Source: Shewanella profunda
Lineage (GTDB): Bacteria > Pseudomonadota > Gammaproteobacteria > Enterobacterales > Shewanellaceae
Reading direction: 5' to 3'
Assembly: GCF_023283765.1 (NCBI RefSeq)
Contig: NZ_JAKILG010000015.1
Location: forward strand, 28,575 to 92,574
DNA length: 64,000 bases
The notes under the pieces: generated by a model
What the model was told of the DNA's origin: nothing
The model's database searches: none
What the model saw: the letters and a program-made list of their open reading frames with translations, nothing else
Translations under genes and position numbers: made by a program
In this document: positions 61,005 to 64,000 of the stretch, piece by piece
Numbering within the stretch: the stretch's first letter is position 1
Layout: every line of letters starts with the position of its first letter

Positions 61005-62062
61005 GGCTTTGTTTCCTAAATAGGTTGAACTAAAACCGTAGCCGCAGATCTGATCGGCATCGCCTATCAACTTACCCATCAACCGTGTCAAAACCTCGCT
61101 ATAAAACAACCAACTGGAAGCAATACAACCAAGCCTTAATCAACCGCGGTTCACTTACCTTATGGATCGATGAGGATGCAATTACTAAGTGGAAAGCCAA
61201 GGTCGAGCAGCCCAAGAAAGGTCGCCCTCAAGTGTTTAGCGACTTAGCCATTACCACTGCGTTGATGGTTAAGCGTATTTTCTCTATGCCACTGCGAGCC
61301 TTACAAGGCTTCATCAATTCGGTGTTTAAACTGGGTGACATCCCATTATCTTGCCCGCATTACACCTGTATCAGTAAACGCGCGAAAACGGTCAATATTG
61401 CTTTTAAAACCAAGACTCGCGGCGCCATTAAGCACTTAGCTATCGACTCGACAGGCTTGAAGGTCTATGGCGAAGGTGAGTGGAAAGTGAAGAAACATGG
61501 TACAGATGGAAAGCGCCGAGTGTGGCGTAAACTACATATTGCTGTAGATACACATAGCCATGAAATTATTGCCGCAGAACTCAGTTTATCAGGTGTCACA
61601 GACGCTGAAGTGATGCCCAATTTACTTAAGCAAACCCATCGAAAAATCCGCAATATCTCGGGTGATGGTGCTTACGACACGAAAGCCTGTCACGAAGCCG
61701 TTCGTCGAAAACGCGCTTTAGTGCTCATTCCACCTAGGGAAGGTGCTACGCTATGGGAACAAGGGCATCCACGAAACTTAGCCGTCAGTTGGCAACAGCT
61801 CCATGGCTCAAATAAGCAGTAGAAAAAACGGTATGGTTATCATCGCCGTTCAATCTCAGAAACCGCCATGTACAGGATAAAACAACTGCTAGGAGGCACG
61901 TTAAGCATGCGGAATTATAACGCTCAGGTGGGAGAAACTTACGCGATGATTAGGACTTTGAACAAGCTTACTGGGCTAGGTATGCCTGAAACCCACTGTG
62001 TAGCTTGATATTTGAACAATGATGAGAGTTTTGTTCGCTGACTCGATTTAGGAAACAAAGCC
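61005..62062. mobile_element. IS903-like element (IS5 family), 1058 bp
   Basis: Perfect 17-bp terminal inverted repeats: GGCTTTGTTTCCTAAAT at 61005-61021 and its complement at 62046-62062. IS903 termini begin GGCTTTGTTGAATAAAT, and IS903 is 1057 bp, so size and ends agree. CCTCCAAG flanks the element on both sides (60996-61003 and 62064-62071), consistent with the 9-bp target duplication of this group minus a base. Confidence 0.9.
61085..62008 (+). pseudogene. IS903-type transposase with in-frame TAG
   Basis: DDE transposase matching IS903 over its length (KTTNWKQYNQALINRGSLTLWIDEDAI, STGLKVYGEGEWKVKKHG, GDGAYDT). GTG start at 61085. A TAG stop at 61820-61822 follows GSNKQ, where IS903 has GSNARW; the frame continues in register (KKRYGYHRRSISETAMYRIKQLLGG ... 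LNKLTGLGMPE) to the TGA at 62006-62008, giving exactly 307 codons, the IS903 length. A TGG to TAG change removes the last part, including the catalytic Glu region, so it is probably inactive. Confidence 0.9.
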
Positions 62063-62101
62063 CCCTCCAAGATTAACCCCATCACAATAATCCTCAATAG
62101 T

Positions 62102-62115
62102 TTGATCTTGATCAA
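62102..62115. promoter_or_regulatory. FNR/EtrA site upstream of nrdG
   Basis: TTGATCTTGATCAA is a perfect TTGAT N4 ATCAA, 71 bp before the nrdG ATG and just outside the right end of the IS. It would place a class II promoter start near 62150. Confidence 0.85.
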
Positions 62116-62185
62116 ACTTTTATTTGTCTATATCGATATCATAAAACACAATATATAGTGCATAACAAGCAAATAGGCACAAGAT

Positions 62186-62665
62186 ATGGTAATATCGAAA
62201 TTTAATAGCTTTGCACCACAGATCTGTTTTCAAGAGGTTCCTGATGAGGTGTCGTTAGCATTTACCATCACCGGCTGCCCACTACGTTGCCAAGGGTGTC
62301 ATAGCCAAGATACTTGGGATCCAGAAACGGGTATTCAGTTAAATAATGATAGTTTTCAACATTATTTAATACGCTATCAGGGTCTGGTGAGTTGTGTTTT
62401 ATTTTTTGGTGGCGAATGGAACACCCCTGCATTACTCGACAAGTTATCACTGGCAAAAAAACATGGTTTTAAAACCTGTCTTTACACTGGAAAAACCAAG
62501 GTATCACATCATCTGATTGCACAATTGGATTATCTCAAAACGGGAGCCTGGCGACCAAATCAGGGAGGATTAGAAACAGAAAAAACCAATCAATGCTTTA
62601 TTGAAATAGCAACGGGAAACGTACTCAACTTTAAATTTAGGGAACATCACCATGCCATATCTTAA
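62186..62665 (+). CDS. nrdG: Anaerobic ribonucleotide reductase activating enzyme
   Basis: 159-aa radical SAM activase that makes the glycyl radical on NrdD. FTITGCPLRCQGCHSQDTWDP contains the Cx3Cx2C [4Fe-4S] motif (CPLRCQGC), and LFFGGEW is the SAM-binding segment. It overlaps nrdD by 14 bp, in the order G before D. Perfect FNR site upstream. Length is normal, so it seems intact although its partner is truncated. Confidence 0.92.
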   Translation: MVISKFNSFAPQICFQEVPDEVSLAFTITGCPLRCQGCHSQDTWDPETGIQLNNDSFQHYLIRYQGLVSCVLFFGGEWNTPALLDKLSLAKKHGFKTCLYTGKTKVSHHLIAQLDYLKTGAWRPNQGGLETEKTNQCFIEIATGNVLNFKFREHHHAIS

Positions 62666-63914
62666 CCCACAACAATTACAACAAAAATTAGCTTTTATTA
62701 AACAATATCAACAATCAAATAATGCTGCTGATGCCTCTCATTTAGACGCTAATGCGAATGTGACCCATAAAAATATCGCCACCTTAGAAACTGAGTTAAT
62801 GAAAGATTATTTCATCGACATCAATCGTGAATTAATGAAACAAAAAATAACCGAATTACATGGTGCGGATTTAGCAGTGGAATATGTTCGACAAATAACA
62901 GAACATGAAATTTATGTTCACGATGAAACCAGTTTAAAACCCTATTGTGCTTCAATTTCAATGTATCCATTTTTACTCAGCGGATTAACTCAATTAGGGG
63001 GTGAGTCACAAGCCCCGAAACATTTAGAGTCCTTCTGCGGTAGCTTTGTTAATCTGGTTTTTGCCATCAGCGCACAATTTGCAGGCGCAATTGCTACTGT
63101 CGAATTTTTAATGTATTTCGATTACTTTGCCCGTAAAGATTTTGGTGATGATTATCTGAACAAAAATAAAAACGCGATAGAGAATCATCTGCAACACGTT
63201 GTTTATGCGTTAAATCAGCCTGCAGCAGCAAGAGGATACCAAAGTGTATTTTGGAACATCTCTCTTTATGATCAATATTATTTTGAAGCCATGTTTGGAC
63301 AATTTGTATTTTCTGACTTTACCCCACCCGATTGGCACTCCTTAAAACAATTACAAGTCTTTTTTCTCGATTGGTTTAATCAAGAACGAAATAAAGCAAT
63401 TTTAACTTTCCCGGTGATCACTGCCGCAATGTTAACCGCTGATGATAAAGTTAAAGATACTGAGTTTGCCCATGTTTGCGCCCAAAACATGAGTGAAGGC
63501 GGTGCATTTTTTATTTATCAGTCCAAAAATGCTGACTCTTTAGCCTCATGCTGTCGTTTACGTAATGCAATAAGCGATCATACATTCTCCTACAGCTTAG
63601 GTGCAGGCGGCGTCGCGACCGGTTCAATTAATGTTATTACCATTAATATGAACCGATTAATCCAAGATAAACGAGATCTTAAAATTGAAGTTGAAAAGGT
63701 GCAACTTTATCAAATAGCCTATCGAAAATTAATGGAGGAGCAATTAGCCAATGGTATGCTACCCGTATATACAGCAGGGTTTATTTCCCTTGATAAACAA
63801 TTTATGACTATTGGTATTAATGGCATGGTAGAGGCCGCTGAATTTATAGGTTTAGTCGCCGATACTAATAGCGATTATCAACGTTTTGTGCAGGGCGGGA
63901 TCATACTTTGTTAA
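62652..63914 (+). pseudogene. nrdD: Anaerobic ribonucleoside-triphosphate reductase, C-terminally truncated
   Basis: 420 residues (family 600-710) of NrdD, matching LMKDYFIDINRELMKQKITELHGADLAVEYVRQITEHEIYVHDETSLKPYCASISMYPFLLSGL, the radical-transfer SCCRLRN (Cys-Cys), and GSINVITINMNRL, up to GMLPVYTAGFISLDKQFMTIGINGMVEAAEFIGL. It ends FVQGGIILC followed by TAA. The missing C-terminus contains the zinc site and the glycyl radical loop (RVxGY), so the product cannot be active. The next sequence does not resemble NrdD, suggesting an insertion. Confidence 0.87.
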
Positions 63915-63979
63915 CTAACGGAAACTTTTAGGCTTAAACAGGATCAGAGCAAGCATGTTATGCTAACGACCTATTCCCT

Positions 63980-64000
63980 ATGTCACTGTTTGAACACTTG
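63980..64000 (+). CDS. Possible start of an unknown gene (partial)
   Basis: Seven codons (MSLFEHL) at the window edge after about 65 bp of non-NrdD sequence. Such an N-terminus could belong to a transposase, for example ISAs1-like, which would explain the nrdD truncation, but this is a guess from seven residues. Confidence 0.2.

Larger units (their letters stand above)
37876..64000. mobile_element. Inferred genomic island inserted at tRNA-Asp (right end outside window)
   Basis: The left boundary is the tRNA-Asp fragment. Support: a serine recombinase and a toxin-antitoxin pair just inside the boundary, IS remnants, an IS903-like element, degraded genes, and an accessory anaerobic-nitrogen gene set (qNor, nor remnants, narGHJI, narK, nrdGD). 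The 43-48 kb part is visibly more A+T-rich than the first 30 kb. No tyrosine integrase is present in the window; it would be expected near the intact tRNA-Asp at the other end. Extent is inferred. Confidence 0.6.

Overview
The window looks like a chromosomal segment of a Shewanella species (Gammaproteobacteria). This is inferred from protein resemblances and gene order: glnLG, fieF, cpxP/cpxRA, exaC-type aldehyde dehydrogenase, then a cytochrome b561 / SHP / diheme cytochrome / PepSY / two-component operon. No database search was possible.

Layout. 1-7 kb: end of an unknown gene, ovoA (ovothiol synthesis), ppnP, and an electrophile-detoxification group (NemR-like TetR regulator, YqhD aldehyde reductase, DJ-1/PfpI protein, GST) with two matching palindromic operators. 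7-15 kb: DUF4124 protein, glnL-glnG with an NtrC box, fieF, and cpxP divergent from cpxRA with two CpxR boxes between. 15-21 kb: AcoR-like sigma-54 activator divergent from an aldehyde dehydrogenase with a clear -24/-12 promoter, an SDR, a frameshifted LysR gene and two poorly known genes. 21.8-25.8 kb: haem operon (cytochrome b561, SHP, DHC, PepSY protein, PmrA/QseB-type two-component pair) preceded by three phased TTAAG-type hexamers. 26.7-35.6 kb: fumarate respiration block (frdABCD, DcuS/DcuR-like pair, class I fumarase, DASS dicarboxylate transporter).

At 37.83 kb lies a 49-bp 3' fragment of tRNA-Asp (minus strand) still followed by its terminator. This is the usual scar of an element that integrated into a tRNA gene. 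I infer that 37.88 kb onwards, past the window end, is a genomic island. It carries a serine recombinase, a ParE/Phd-type toxin-antitoxin pair, a quinol NO reductase (qNor), an MCP-like protein, an EAL phosphodiesterase, a helical unknown protein and a DUF1971 protein. It also carries the wreck of a norVW-norR locus, a complete narGHJI-ppiase-narK set with a perfect FNR/EtrA site, an IS903-like element whose transposase has a stop codon, and nrdG with a truncated nrdD.

How the parts fit. The island is a low-oxygen nitrogen-oxide package: membrane nitrate reductase, transporter, NO detoxification and anaerobic dNTP synthesis. The older flavorubredoxin NO reductase has decayed by several independent lesions (lost N-terminus, lost rubredoxin domain, a diiron ligand E to K, stops in norW, an in-frame deletion of the NorR ATPase core) while the qNor beside it is intact. 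The left half is ordinary core chromosome with several readable regulatory sites.
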